From Ciceribacter thiooxidans (lineage in GTDB: Bacteria; Pseudomonadota; Alphaproteobacteria; Rhizobiales; Rhizobiaceae), in the NCBI RefSeq assembly GCF_014126615.1, contig NZ_CP059896.1, positions 2,242,501 to 2,306,500 of the forward strand: a stretch of DNA of 64,000 nt, written 5' to 3'. How positions within the stretch are numbered: position 1 is the first letter of the stretch; every line of letters starts with the position of its first letter. Positions 18,778-27,138 of this stretch are shown in pieces. The notes beneath the pieces were generated by a model, which saw only the letters and a list, made by a program, of their open reading frames with translations, was not told the DNA's origin and made no database searches. A program made the position numbers and the translations under genes.

Positions 18778-18801
18778 GCTTAACCTGTGCATGAGGTAAG
18801 C
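18778..18801. promoter_or_regulatory. LysR-type operator candidate
   Basis: GCTTAACC and GGTAAGC form a near-perfect inverted repeat around a 9-nt spacer, in the 92-bp gap between the divergent small ORF (18758) and the LysR gene (18851). LysR proteins typically bind such interrupted dyads in divergent promoters. Confidence 0.5.
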
Positions 18802-18850
18802 CTCGGCCTTTCCGGCGTGTAGACGCGGAAATGAATGGAGCATTTCAGCG

Positions 18851-19723
18851 ATGAAAGACGAGAACTGGGACGATCTCCGGCTGTTCATGCATGTCGCGGC
18901 CGAAGGTGGTCTGGTCGGAGCCGCCGAGCGCACGGGAATCAGCGCGCCGACGATCGGCCGGCGCATGCTGGCGCTGGAGCGGGCGACCGGCCACAGCCTG
19001 TTCAGCCGCCACACGAAAGGCTACTCGCTGACGCCGGACGGCGAGGTGCTGCTGAAACACGTGCAGATCATGGAAATGCAGGCGGCCACCATCCGCCGCT
19101 GGAACGAGAACGGCTACTGCCTGCCGATCGTCTCCGTCGCCGGCGACGGCTGGCTCTCCCTGTTCCTCGCCCGCAATCTTCGCGAGATCTGGACGCCGGA
19201 GGATGATTTCCGCCTGTGCGTCAAGGCGACGGAGAGCGAAGTCGACCTCACCTTCCGCGAGGCGGAGATTGCACTCACCGATCGCCGCCCGCCCGGCGGC
19301 AATCTCGCCGCACGCCAGTCGGAGCGCATCGTCTACGCGATCTATGCGACGCCGGAGGTGGCGACCGAACCGCAGGAACGGTTCATCTCGATCGGCCGCG
19401 AGCTCGCCTCGCGCCCCGCCGACAAATGGATATCGCGACAGCCGGACAAATGGATCAGCATCTGGACGACGACGCTCGCCTCACTGCTGGAGATCGCCCG
19501 CAGCGGCGGCGGGCGGGTGGTGCTGCCCTCTTTCATCGGCGACAGCGAACCGGGGCTCGTGCGCCTCGGCGAACCGATCGAGGAACTGTCGGCCGATCTC
19601 TGGATCACCATGCATGACGACGACCGCCACCGGCCGGAAGTGCGACAGGTCATCGAGCGGCTCGCAGCACTTTTCCGCCGACACGGAGAGCTGTTCTCCG
19701 GACGACCGGCGATCCGGACGTGA
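18851..19723 (+). CDS. LysR family transcriptional regulator
   Basis: 290 aa. The N-terminal winged HTH (about 5-65) reads LRLFMHVAAEGGLVGAAERTGISAPTIGRRMLALERATG, then LFSRHTKGYSLTPDG; the effector domain follows. The effector domain is shorter and less typical than in most LysR proteins. GGAG lies 11 nt before the ATG. A divergent small ORF and an inverted repeat upstream suggest it controls its own promoter region. Effector unknown. Confidence 0.85.
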   Translation: MKDENWDDLRLFMHVAAEGGLVGAAERTGISAPTIGRRMLALERATGHSLFSRHTKGYSLTPDGEVLLKHVQIMEMQAATIRRWNENGYCLPIVSVAGDGWLSLFLARNLREIWTPEDDFRLCVKATESEVDLTFREAEIALTDRRPPGGNLAARQSERIVYAIYATPEVATEPQERFISIGRELASRPADKWISRQPDKWISIWTTTLASLLEIARSGGGRVVLPSFIGDSEPGLVRLGEPIEELSADLWITMHDDDRHRPEVRQVIERLAALFRRHGELFSGRPAIRT

Positions 19724-19739
19724 TCGGCCCCGAGTGCTC

Positions 19740-20174
19740 TCAGGGCGAAATCTGTTCGAAGACGATATCCTGGGCGCCCTGCCAGAGCACCATGCGGCCG
19801 ATGGCCTCCAGGTGCTCACGGCCCTCGACCACCGTCAGGAAGTGGTTGCCGGCGAGCACGCCCATCTTGCTGGCGAAATGCGAGCTGCCATAGGCGAAGA
19901 GCAGCTCGGTCTCGCTGAACCCGCCCGGATAGAGCAGGATATCGCCGCGCGAGGGGTGGCTCGTATGGTTCTCGAAGCCGGCGCCGAACGCGAATTCGCC
20001 GAGCGGCACCCAGACCGCCTCGCCGCTCCAGCGCGAATGGATCGTCTGGTTTCTGAACGGCAGGAAGCTCTTGAAGATACGGCAGGTTTCCGGCGCCTTT
20101 TCGGTCTCGAAGCGGGCGACGAAGGTGAAGGGGCCGACGGTCACCTTCAGGCGTTCGGCAGGTGCTGCGCGCAT
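19740..20174 (-). CDS. DUF3830 family protein (cyclophilin-like fold)
   Basis: 144 aa. Contains the family features FETEKAPETCRIFKSFLPF, HSRWSGEAVWVPLG, ILLYPGG and a LAGNHFLTVVEGRE segment. DUF3830 proteins resemble small cyclophilin-like barrels, with no established function. Its ATG overlaps the smpB stop by 1 nt (TGATG), so it is translationally coupled to smpB. Confidence 0.8.
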   Translation of the reverse strand: MRAAPAERLKVTVGPFTFVARFETEKAPETCRIFKSFLPFRNQTIHSRWSGEAVWVPLGEFAFGAGFENHTSHPSRGDILLYPGGFSETELLFAYGSSHFASKMGVLAGNHFLTVVEGREHLEAIGRMVLWQGAQDIVFEQISP

Positions 20175-20650
20175 CAGCCGGCCTTCAGGAGGCGGCTCTT
20201 CTGGCGGTTCCAGTCGCGCTCCTTCTCCGTCTCGCGCTTGTCGTGCAGCTTCTTGCCCTTGGCGAGCGCGAGTTCGAGCTTGGCGCGGCCCTTCTCGTTG
20301 AAATAGACCTTGAGCGGGACGAGCGTCATGCCCTCGCGGTTGACGGCGGCGCGCAGACGGTTGATCTCGCGCTTCGAGAGCAAGAGCTTGCGGCGACGGC
20401 GCGGCTCGTGGTTGAAACGGTTCGCCTGCAGGTATTCCGGCAGATAGGCATTGATCAGCCAGATCTCGTCGCCCTCGTCGGAGGCATAGGATTCGGCGAT
20501 GTTGGCCTTGCCCTCGCGCAACGACTTGACCTCGGTGCCGGTCAAGACCAGCCCCGCTTCATAGGTGTCGATGATCTCGTAATTGAAGCGGGCCTTGCGG
20601 TTCTCCGCGACAATTTTGTTGACCGTGCGCTGGCTGCCTTTGGGGGCCAT
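20174..20650 (-). CDS. smpB: SsrA-binding protein SmpB
   Basis: 158 aa, the usual length. Binds tmRNA and brings it to stalled ribosomes for trans-translation. Motifs: [29 protein letters not shown] with the conserved GTEVKSLR, then [12 protein letters not shown], and the basic C-terminal tail. Start [21 protein letters not shown] fits other SmpB proteins; the frame is open upstream to 20788 but that part is not conserved. In rhizobia smpB normally follows dapA; here a 2.2-kb patch separates them. Confidence 0.96.
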   Translation of the reverse strand: MAPKGSQRTVNKIVAENRKARFNYEIIDTYEAGLVLTGTEVKSLREGKANIAESYASDEGDEIWLINAYLPEYLQANRFNHEPRRRRKLLLSKREINRLRAAVNREGMTLVPLKVYFNEKGRAKLELALAKGKKLHDKRETEKERDWNRQKSRLLKAG

Positions 20651-20893
20651 GATCTCGTCTTCCAATCTGCCCGGACCGTTCTTCTCTTGACCGGCGACGG
20701 GCACCCGCCGGCTCTTGTCGCATGGATGTAATACAGAGCGGCGGGGAAATAAAGGCGGGGCGGGTGTGATGGGCAATCTGCCTGCCATGCCGAGACTGGA
20801 CGGTAGGCCGTTGCTGCCGTCGATTTAAGGAGCGACGGAGTTCTCAAAATAGCTGCAACGGACAACGCCCTGCGTCATTGGCCGGAGCGGGAC

Positions 20894-21394
20894 TTAGCCG
20901 TCACACCCCTTCACCACCCATGAGGCGGTATCGTGATCGGGGTGCTGGTTGCTACTCTCCTTGATTGCCGCAGCCCAGTCGGCGCCATTGCTTTCGGTCG
21001 CGCCGGCATCTTCTATGTCCGTGATCGTATCGAACCACGCCACCATGTTCTCGGTGCAGGTATTGGCAAGAGGCGAGAAGGCGTCCGGATCGTCAATCGA
21101 ACCGATCATCAGGTTGGTGCGACCGTTTTCGAGGTGATGGAAGAACAGGGGCGTGCCGCAGTTGGCGCAGAAGCCGCGCTCGACAAGCTCCGAACTCTTC
21201 CAGACGCTCGGCTTGCCGCGTGTCCAATTCAGCGCATCATCGGGTGCAGCGACCAGCGCGGCAAAGATGTTGCCCGAGGCTTTCTGGCACATGCGGCAAT
21301 GGCAGAGATGCGCATTATCAAGCATAGCGGTCGCGCGGTAGCGCACGGCACCGCACTGGCAACCGCCGGTCACCTCCATCTCGATACGTTTCAT
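20894..21394 (-). CDS. GFA-family (CENP-V/S-(hydroxymethyl)glutathione synthase-like) protein
   Basis: 166 aa with the zinc-binding cysteines of the GFA fold: GGCQCGAVRYRA, CHCRMCQKASG and FCANCGTPLFFH. GFA proteins were named for glutathione-dependent formaldehyde activation, but most have no proven activity. AGGAGG sits before the ATG. It lies in the accessory patch between smpB and the dapA remnant. A second, shorter GFA gene is at 62226. Confidence 0.85.
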   Translation of the reverse strand: MKRIEMEVTGGCQCGAVRYRATAMLDNAHLCHCRMCQKASGNIFAALVAAPDDALNWTRGKPSVWKSSELVERGFCANCGTPLFFHHLENGRTNLMIGSIDDPDAFSPLANTCTENMVAWFDTITDIEDAGATESNGADWAAAIKESSNQHPDHDTASWVVKGCDG

Positions 21395-21496
21395 CCTGTC
21401 TCCTCCTTCAAGAGGCGGGTTTCCGCTTAATCTCTTTTAGGTTTTCGTCCTTTGGTCGTCCAGCCTGCCGGAACGCCAAGCTCGGCGAGCAGCCGC

Positions 21497-21622
21497 GAAT
21501 CCCGCACGCACCGGCGCCACGTCGATTATCGCCTCTGCGGCGGGTTCGAGCGTCGGCAGCGTCGGCAGGCGCACCGTGCGGCTCATCCGCCCGAGTCTCG
21601 AGGCGCATATTGGCACTGCGGC
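21497..21622 (-). pseudogene. remnant of a dapA 3' end
   Basis: Read on the minus strand this stretch encodes [20 protein letters not shown] followed by an AAEAIIDVAP-RAGF segment. It matches the C-terminus of the intact DapA ([20 protein letters not shown], then [14 protein letters not shown]). Roughly the last 40 codons are preserved; the stop and everything upstream are missing. The DNA is similar but not identical, with a longest shared run of about 24 bp. Same orientation as dapA, 1.3 kb downstream of it. Confidence 0.8.
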
Positions 21623-21665
21623 TCTGCCACGTCGAAACCAGCTAATCGCGGCTTTCGCTATCACG

Positions 21666-22121
21666 TCAGGCGAATGGGATCACGTCGGCCTTCATGGTCA
21701 TCAGAACCGCGACGAGCGCGAAGATCGTCAGCATGGCGAGGCGTCCGTACAGAGCCCGGGTCTCGCCGACAACAGCTTCCACCCCGGGGCCTGTCGCCGC
21801 GTCGCGCAACGCCGCCTGTGCGCGTGCCTGCCATTCGCGCACGAACTTCGCCTCCACGACGACCAGCATCGCGATCAGGATGAGCGATATAACCAGCCAG
21901 GGGGTGAGGAGCGACCAGCCGCCGATGAAGACCAGGGCGATGCCGGCAACGATGCCGATCATCACCAACGGGCCCGCAATACGACTCGAGAGGAAGGCGA
22001 CCGCGACCGGCTTCCTCGTGCCTCGCCGCCCGAGCAGCAAGAGCAGCTCACTCGCCACGAGCAACGTCAGGGCGGTGCCCATAGCGGCGGCATGAATTCC
22101 GAGGACGGTTCCGTATAGCAT
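21666..22121 (-). CDS. small four-helix membrane protein
   Basis: 151 aa with four predicted transmembrane segments (about 5-30, 45-70, 73-92 and 128-148). Resembles small integral-membrane proteins of the DUF2269 type; no catalytic residues seen and the family name is tentative. AAGGAT precedes the ATG. Divergent from the tetR gene with a dyad between, so it is the likely target of that repressor. Confidence 0.65.
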   Translation of the reverse strand: MLYGTVLGIHAAAMGTALTLLVASELLLLLGRRGTRKPVAVAFLSSRIAGPLVMIGIVAGIALVFIGGWSLLTPWLVISLILIAMLVVVEAKFVREWQARAQAALRDAATGPGVEAVVGETRALYGRLAMLTIFALVAVLMTMKADVIPFA

Positions 22122-22155
22122 GATCTATATCCTTGTGTTCACGACGTTTTTTGAG

Positions 22156-22176
22156 ATAATGCGAGCTATCGCTTAT
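22156..22176. promoter_or_regulatory. TetR operator candidate
   Basis: Imperfect dyad ATAATGCGA - GCTA - TCGCTTAT in the 57-bp gap between the divergent membrane-protein and tetR genes. It overlaps the region where both promoters must lie. Confidence 0.5.
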
Positions 22177-22178
22177 AT

Positions 22179-22862
22179 TTGTCTACTCGCATTGGAATCG
22201 CCGGAACCTTGACCCGCAAACCGCACACGATCCCTCGCAAACAGGCCGTTCAGAACCGGTCGCGGATGACCGTCGACGCTCTCGTCGAGGCGACCGCTCG
22301 CATTTTGGTGAAGGAAGGGTTCGACAAGGCCAGCACCAACCGCATCGCGCAGGAGGCGGGGGTGAGCATCGGATCACTCTATCAGTATTTTCCCAGCAAG
22401 GAGGCGCTGGTTGCCGCGGTCATCGACCGCCACAACGAACAGCTGATGCTGGTTGTGCGCGCCGCTTTGCGGGAGGTCGCCTCGCAGCCGATCGAGCAAG
22501 CGGTGCGCCGTCTGGTCGTGGTGGCCATCGAGGCGCACCGCATCGATCCGAAGCTGCACCGCGTTCTCACCGAGCAGATCCCGAGGACCGGACGTCTCGA
22601 GGATGTGGAAGCGTTCAATCGCGAAGCGCATGCAAGCTTCAGGGATTATCTGACCCACCATAAGGACGAGATCAGCTGCGCCGATGTCGACCTCGCGGCC
22701 TTCATCTGCGTAACGACGATAGAGGCACTGACCCACACGGCCGCTCTCCACGCCCCGGCCATACTACCCGACGACATGGTCGAGACACTGATCGAGGAGG
22801 CGACGCGCCTCGTCGTCGGCTACCTGAGACCGCCAGCGGCCGGGCACGTCGGCCCGGCCTGA
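22179..22862 (+). CDS. TetR/AcrR family regulator
   Basis: 227 aa. The N-terminal HTH is clear: ALVEATARILVKEGFDKAST followed by NRIAQEAGVSIGSLYQYFPS. The ligand domain has no diagnostic residues. No ATG exists before the HTH: the frame opens with TTG at 22179, another TTG at 22209 is possible, and the first ATG (22266) would cut into the HTH. It ends 22 nt before the dapA stop (convergent). Part of the accessory patch. Confidence 0.85.
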   Translation: MSTRIGIAGTLTRKPHTIPRKQAVQNRSRMTVDALVEATARILVKEGFDKASTNRIAQEAGVSIGSLYQYFPSKEALVAAVIDRHNEQLMLVVRAALREVASQPIEQAVRRLVVVAIEAHRIDPKLHRVLTEQIPRTGRLEDVEAFNREAHASFRDYLTHHKDEISCADVDLAAFICVTTIEALTHTAALHAPAILPDDMVETLIEEATRLVVGYLRPPAAGHVGPA

Positions 22863-22883
22863 AGCGGTCCCTTGCTCAGACGT

Positions 22884-23768
22884 TCACCCCACCAGCCCCG
22901 CATGCGCGAGCGCCGCGTCGATGGCTGCTTCGGTGGCGGGTTCGAGCGTCGGCAGGAGCGGCAGGCGCACCGTGCGGCTCATGCGGCCGAGCTTGGAGAG
23001 CGCGTATTTGACGCCGCAGAGGCCGGGCTCGATGAAGATCGCCTTGTGGAGCGGCATCAGCCGGTCCTGGTATTCGAGCGCCTTCTTGTAGTCGCCGGCA
23101 AGCGTCGCCGCCTGGAATTCCGCACAGAGCCGCGGAGCGGCATTCGCCGTCACCGAGATGCAGCCGACGCCGCCATGGGCGTTGAAGCCGAGCGCCGTCG
23201 CATCCTCGCCGGAGAGCTGGATGAAATCCGTACCGCAGGTGATCCGCTGCTCGGAGACGCGCTCGATCTTGCCGGTCGCATCCTTCACGCCGACGATGTT
23301 CTTGTGCGCCTTGGCGAGCTTGCCCATGGTTTCCGGGCTCATGTCGATCACCGAGCGGCCGGGAATGTTGTAGATGAAGATCGGCAGCTTCACGGCACCG
23401 GCGATCGCCGCGAAATGGGCGAAGAGGCCCTTCTGCGTCGGCTTGTTGTAATAGGGCGTGACGACGAGCAGCGCGTCGGCGCCGACAGCTTCGGCGTGCT
23501 GCGCAAGCTCGATCGCCTCGCTCGTGTTGTTCGAGCCGGCGCCGGCGATCACCGGGACCCGCTTGCTTGTCGCCTCGACACACAGTTCCACGACCCGTTT
23601 GTGCTCCGCATGGGAAAGGGTCGGCGATTCACCCGTCGTGCCGACCGGAACGAGACCGGTCGAGCCCTCGGCGATCTGCCATTCCACATGCGCTGCAAAA
23701 GCTGCCTCATCAACCGCACCGGTTTCGGTGAACGGCGTCACGAGAGCAGGAATGGATCCCTGGAACAT
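22884..23768 (-). CDS. dapA: 4-hydroxy-tetrahydrodipicolinate synthase
   Basis: 294 aa, the family length. Condenses pyruvate with aspartate semialdehyde, the first committed step to lysine and meso-diaminopimelate. Visible: [14 protein letters not shown], the tyrosine loop [13 protein letters not shown], and the Schiff-base lysine in [18 protein letters not shown] lies before the ATG. Its 3' end is repeated as a diverged remnant at 21497-21622. Confidence 0.97.
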   Translation of the reverse strand: MFQGSIPALVTPFTETGAVDEAAFAAHVEWQIAEGSTGLVPVGTTGESPTLSHAEHKRVVELCVEATSKRVPVIAGAGSNNTSEAIELAQHAEAVGADALLVVTPYYNKPTQKGLFAHFAAIAGAVKLPIFIYNIPGRSVIDMSPETMGKLAKAHKNIVGVKDATGKIERVSEQRITCGTDFIQLSGEDATALGFNAHGGVGCISVTANAAPRLCAEFQAATLAGDYKKALEYQDRLMPLHKAIFIEPGLCGVKYALSKLGRMSRTVRLPLLPTLEPATEAAIDAALAHAGLVG

Positions 23769-23989
23769 GCATAAAACTCCTCACGGCCGGCATTCATGCT
23801 TCGGCCGCATTCCTCGGTTACGAACGCGCGCAGCTTATTGCGGCCTCCGGGCCGCGGCAAGCGTACCGGGCGCGGTTTTATGACAGTTTCAGGCGGCGTA
23901 AAAGCGGGAAAATCTGGCGCAGCGGTAAGGTTTCGTTAATATGCTCGGCAGCTAATGGAAATATTCCACATCTGCCATCGGGTACGGGG

Positions 23990-26062
23990 ATGAAAAGAGC
24001 GCTTCTGTTGACCTCCGCCTTCGGTTTCGGGCTGGTGGCGACTGCCGCCATGGCCGGCCCGCCGGACGGCGGCGCCGTGCCCCTGCCTTTGCCGAAGCCG
24101 GAGTTGCGTCCCGTCGAGGCGGCCCTGATGCCGACCTTCGAGATCACCGGGGCGATCCCGCGCATGGGGCGCCTGCCGGTCGCCGATCCGCTGCTGAAGG
24201 AAGGGCTCGACGCGCTCTCGAACAAGGACGGCGCCGAGGCGCTCGCTATCCGCGACCGGATGACGGTCTCGCTCGACCGGCACATGCTCACCTGGTCGAT
24301 CGCCATGTCCGGCCTGCCGGGTATTCCCTCCTCCGCCATCGCCGCAGCACAGCGCGAGCTCGACGGCTGGCCGGGGCTCTCCGCCTTCCGGGCCAATTCC
24401 GAACGCGCCCTCTATCGCGAAAACCCGCCGGCAGATGCCGTGCTTTCCGCTTTCGGTTCGACGAAACCGGAAACGCCGGAGGGCGCGGTCATCCTCGCGC
24501 GGGCACAGCTCGCCACCGGTGACCGCACAGCAGCCGCCCGCACGCTTCGCGCGATCTGGCACGGCGAGGCGCTCGACAAGGCGATGGAGGACAGGATCCT
24601 CAAGGAGTTTTCCGGGCTCCTCACCACCGCCGACCACAAGGCGCGGATGGACTACCTCCTCTACCGCGGACGGGCGACGCAGGCGAAACGCTTCTCCACC
24701 CTCGGCGAGGCGCAATCGCTCTACAATGCCTGGGCGGCCGTGCTCAACCGCTCATCGAAGGCCGGCCAGCTGCTCGCCGCCGTCGATCCGCGCTGGGCGA
24801 AGGACCCGGCCCTGCTCTTCGCACGCATCGAGAATCTTCGCCGCCAGGACAAATACGAGGAGGCCGCGAACCTGCTGGCGAAGGCTCCGCGCGATGCGAC
24901 AGCACTCATCAACACCACCGAATGGTGGAACGAGCAGCGTATCGTCGCGCGCGGTCTCGCCGACCAGGGCGACTTCAAGGCGGCCTACCGTGTCGCGTCA
25001 CGGCATACCGCGGCCGAATCAGGCGATATCGTCGACGCGGAATTCCATGCCGGCTGGTATGCGCTGCGCGGCCTCGGCGACGCCGAAACCGCCGCGCGCC
25101 ACTTCCGCAAGATTCTCGCCACGTCGCAAAGACCGCTTTCGGTTTCCCGTGCCTGGTACTGGCTCGGCCGTGCCGCCGAGGCGGACAGCAAGACGGATGC
25201 GCGCGATTTCTTCCTGAAGGCCGCGCGCTACCCGAGCACCTTCTACGGCCAGCTTGCCGCGGCGCGGCTCAAGTCGCCGGGGCTCGCCATCCCCTACCCC
25301 GCACCGACGCCCGTGGAGCGGCAGACCTTCGCCAATCGCGAGGCGGTGCAGGCGATCGCACGCTTCGAGGCGGCCGGCCACGGCTGGCGGGCGGAAAGCC
25401 TCTACCGGGCGCTCGCCCAGCAGATCGACAGCCCCGGCGAGCTCGCGCTCCTTGCCGCCCAGGCCGAAAAGAGCGTCGGCCATCAGCTCTCCTTGCAGAT
25501 CGGCAAGGCCGCCTATGCCCGCGGCATCGACGTGCCGGCGCTCGCCTTCCCGATCGGCGTCATCCCGAACTCCGCCAACATCGCCGGCTCCGGCAAGGCA
25601 CTGGCCTACGCGATCGCGCGCCAGGAAAGCGCCTTCAACCCGGCCGCCGTATCGCCGGCGGACGCCCGCGGCCTCCTGCAATTGATGCCGGGAACCGCGC
25701 GGGGGGTGGCCGGGCGCTACGGCCTTGCCTATTCGCCGGAAAAGCTCACCTCCGACGCCGGCTACAACGCCACTCTCGGGGCACATTACCTCGGCGAGCA
25801 GATCGACAAGTTCGGCGGCTCCTACGTGCTCACCTTCGTCGCCTACAATGCCGGGCCGAAGCGCGTGCCGGAATGGATCGCCCGCTATGGCGACCCGCGC
25901 GGCAAATCGATCGACGACGTCGTCGACTGGATCGAGCGCATCCCCTTCCCCGAGACACGCAACTACGTGCAGCGGGTGATGGAGAACTACCAGATCTACA
26001 AGACGCGGCTCGGACAGAAGGCCGACATTATCCACGACCTGCGATACGGACGCGAGGGCTGA
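23990..26062 (+). CDS. slt: soluble lytic murein transglycosylase
   Basis: 690 aa with an N-terminal signal peptide (about 1-22, ending ATAAMA). Periplasmic enzyme cleaving peptidoglycan glycan strands to 1,6-anhydro products. A long alpha-superhelical (TPR-like) part (about 60-520) precedes the Slt70-type catalytic domain: AIARQESAFNPAAVSPADAR with the catalytic Glu, then GLLQLMPGTARGVA, and FVAYNAGPKRVPEWI. Divergent from dapA, as in other rhizobia. Confidence 0.93.
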   Translation: MKRALLLTSAFGFGLVATAAMAGPPDGGAVPLPLPKPELRPVEAALMPTFEITGAIPRMGRLPVADPLLKEGLDALSNKDGAEALAIRDRMTVSLDRHMLTWSIAMSGLPGIPSSAIAAAQRELDGWPGLSAFRANSERALYRENPPADAVLSAFGSTKPETPEGAVILARAQLATGDRTAAARTLRAIWHGEALDKAMEDRILKEFSGLLTTADHKARMDYLLYRGRATQAKRFSTLGEAQSLYNAWAAVLNRSSKAGQLLAAVDPRWAKDPALLFARIENLRRQDKYEEAANLLAKAPRDATALINTTEWWNEQRIVARGLADQGDFKAAYRVASRHTAAESGDIVDAEFHAGWYALRGLGDAETAARHFRKILATSQRPLSVSRAWYWLGRAAEADSKTDARDFFLKAARYPSTFYGQLAAARLKSPGLAIPYPAPTPVERQTFANREAVQAIARFEAAGHGWRAESLYRALAQQIDSPGELALLAAQAEKSVGHQLSLQIGKAAYARGIDVPALAFPIGVIPNSANIAGSGKALAYAIARQESAFNPAAVSPADARGLLQLMPGTARGVAGRYGLAYSPEKLTSDAGYNATLGAHYLGEQIDKFGGSYVLTFVAYNAGPKRVPEWIARYGDPRGKSIDDVVDWIERIPFPETRNYVQRVMENYQIYKTRLGQKADIIHDLRYGREG

Positions 26063-26155
26063 CAGGCGCGGAGACGGTCGACAACCCGGTGATTTCGTGG
26101 AACTTTCGGTCTGGCGACCGTCTGGTCGCCCTGCAAGCGAGGCCGGGAGGATAAA

Positions 26156-27040
26156 ATGGCGGCGGATGGCGGCGGTTTCTCGAAATTCGAGGTGACGGTT
26201 GCGGACGGGCTGACGCTGCGCGGGCGCATCTTCGGCGAGGAAATCGGCGGAACACCCGTCGTCTGTCTCGCCGGACTGACCCGCAACGGTCGCGACTTCG
26301 CGCCGCTTGCTCAATGGCTGGCGAGCCATCCCGAGCGTCCCTTCAAGGTGGTGACGATCGATTCGCGCGGCCGCGGCGCATCCGATCGCGACCCGGACCC
26401 GAACCGCTACACGGTTCCGGTCGAAACCGGCGACGTGATTGCCGTCTGCGCCGCGCTCGGCATCGCCCGCGCGGGCTTTATCGGCACCTCGCGCGGCGGA
26501 CTCATCCTCCATATCCTCGCGGCTCTCAAACCGGATCTGCTCGCGGCCGTCATCCTGAACGACATCGGCCCGGTTATTGAGGCGGAGGGACTGCGGCACA
26601 TACAGTCTTATCTCGCCGACAGCGTGCCGTTTTCTGACTTCATCGAGGCGGCGCACCATCTGCAGGCCGTGCACGGAGCGCATTTCCCGGCGCTCGGCGA
26701 GGACGAATGGCAGGAGATGGCACGCGCCATCTACCGGGAACAGAACGGGATGATCGAGGCGGACTGCGACCCGGCGATCGCCGCGGGGATGATCGCGGCC
26801 GATCTCAGCCAGCCGTTACCCGACCTCTGGCCTCAGTTCGAGGGTTTCGCCGCGGTGCCGCTGATGGTGATCCGCGGTCAGCACTCGAAGCTTCTGTCTG
26901 AGGAGACGATCGAGGAGATGGGGCGGCGCTATCCTGCGCTCCGGAGGTTGACGGCATTCGGCCAGGGGCACGCCCCGCTGCTGCATCTCGGCGCGCTGGC
27001 GGAGGACACCCACCGCTTTCTCGCTGAAACCGGCGGCTAA
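26156..27040 (+). CDS. alpha/beta hydrolase
   Basis: 294 aa. Alpha/beta-hydrolase fold with the nucleophile elbow FIGTSRGGLI (Gly-x-Ser-x-Gly), the DSRGRGASDRDPDPNRY loop and the catalytic His in FGQGHAPLLH; the acid is probably in the preceding strand region (VIRGQHSKLLSEE). No cofactor domain. Substrate unknown. GGAGG precedes the ATG; it lies 93 nt after slt and may be cotranscribed. Confidence 0.88.
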   Translation: MAADGGGFSKFEVTVADGLTLRGRIFGEEIGGTPVVCLAGLTRNGRDFAPLAQWLASHPERPFKVVTIDSRGRGASDRDPDPNRYTVPVETGDVIAVCAALGIARAGFIGTSRGGLILHILAALKPDLLAAVILNDIGPVIEAEGLRHIQSYLADSVPFSDFIEAAHHLQAVHGAHFPALGEDEWQEMARAIYREQNGMIEADCDPAIAAGMIAADLSQPLPDLWPQFEGFAAVPLMVIRGQHSKLLSEETIEEMGRRYPALRRLTAFGQGHAPLLHLGALAEDTHRFLAETGG

Positions 27041-27085
27041 TTCGCTCTCACCCCACGACCACCGGCAGAAACACTCAATTCAAAA

Positions 27086-27116
27086 CGAAAAAGCCCGGCA
27101 CGAAGGCCGGGCTTTC
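27086..27116. terminator. bidirectional intrinsic terminator
   Basis: AGCCCGGC and GCCGGGCT arms around ACGAAG, flanked by A-runs on the left and T on the right. It can end the porin transcript (minus strand, with a TTTTTCG tail) and the hydrolase transcript (plus strand). Confidence 0.85.
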
Positions 27117-27138
27117 CCTATAAGATCGGGTGATCTTA

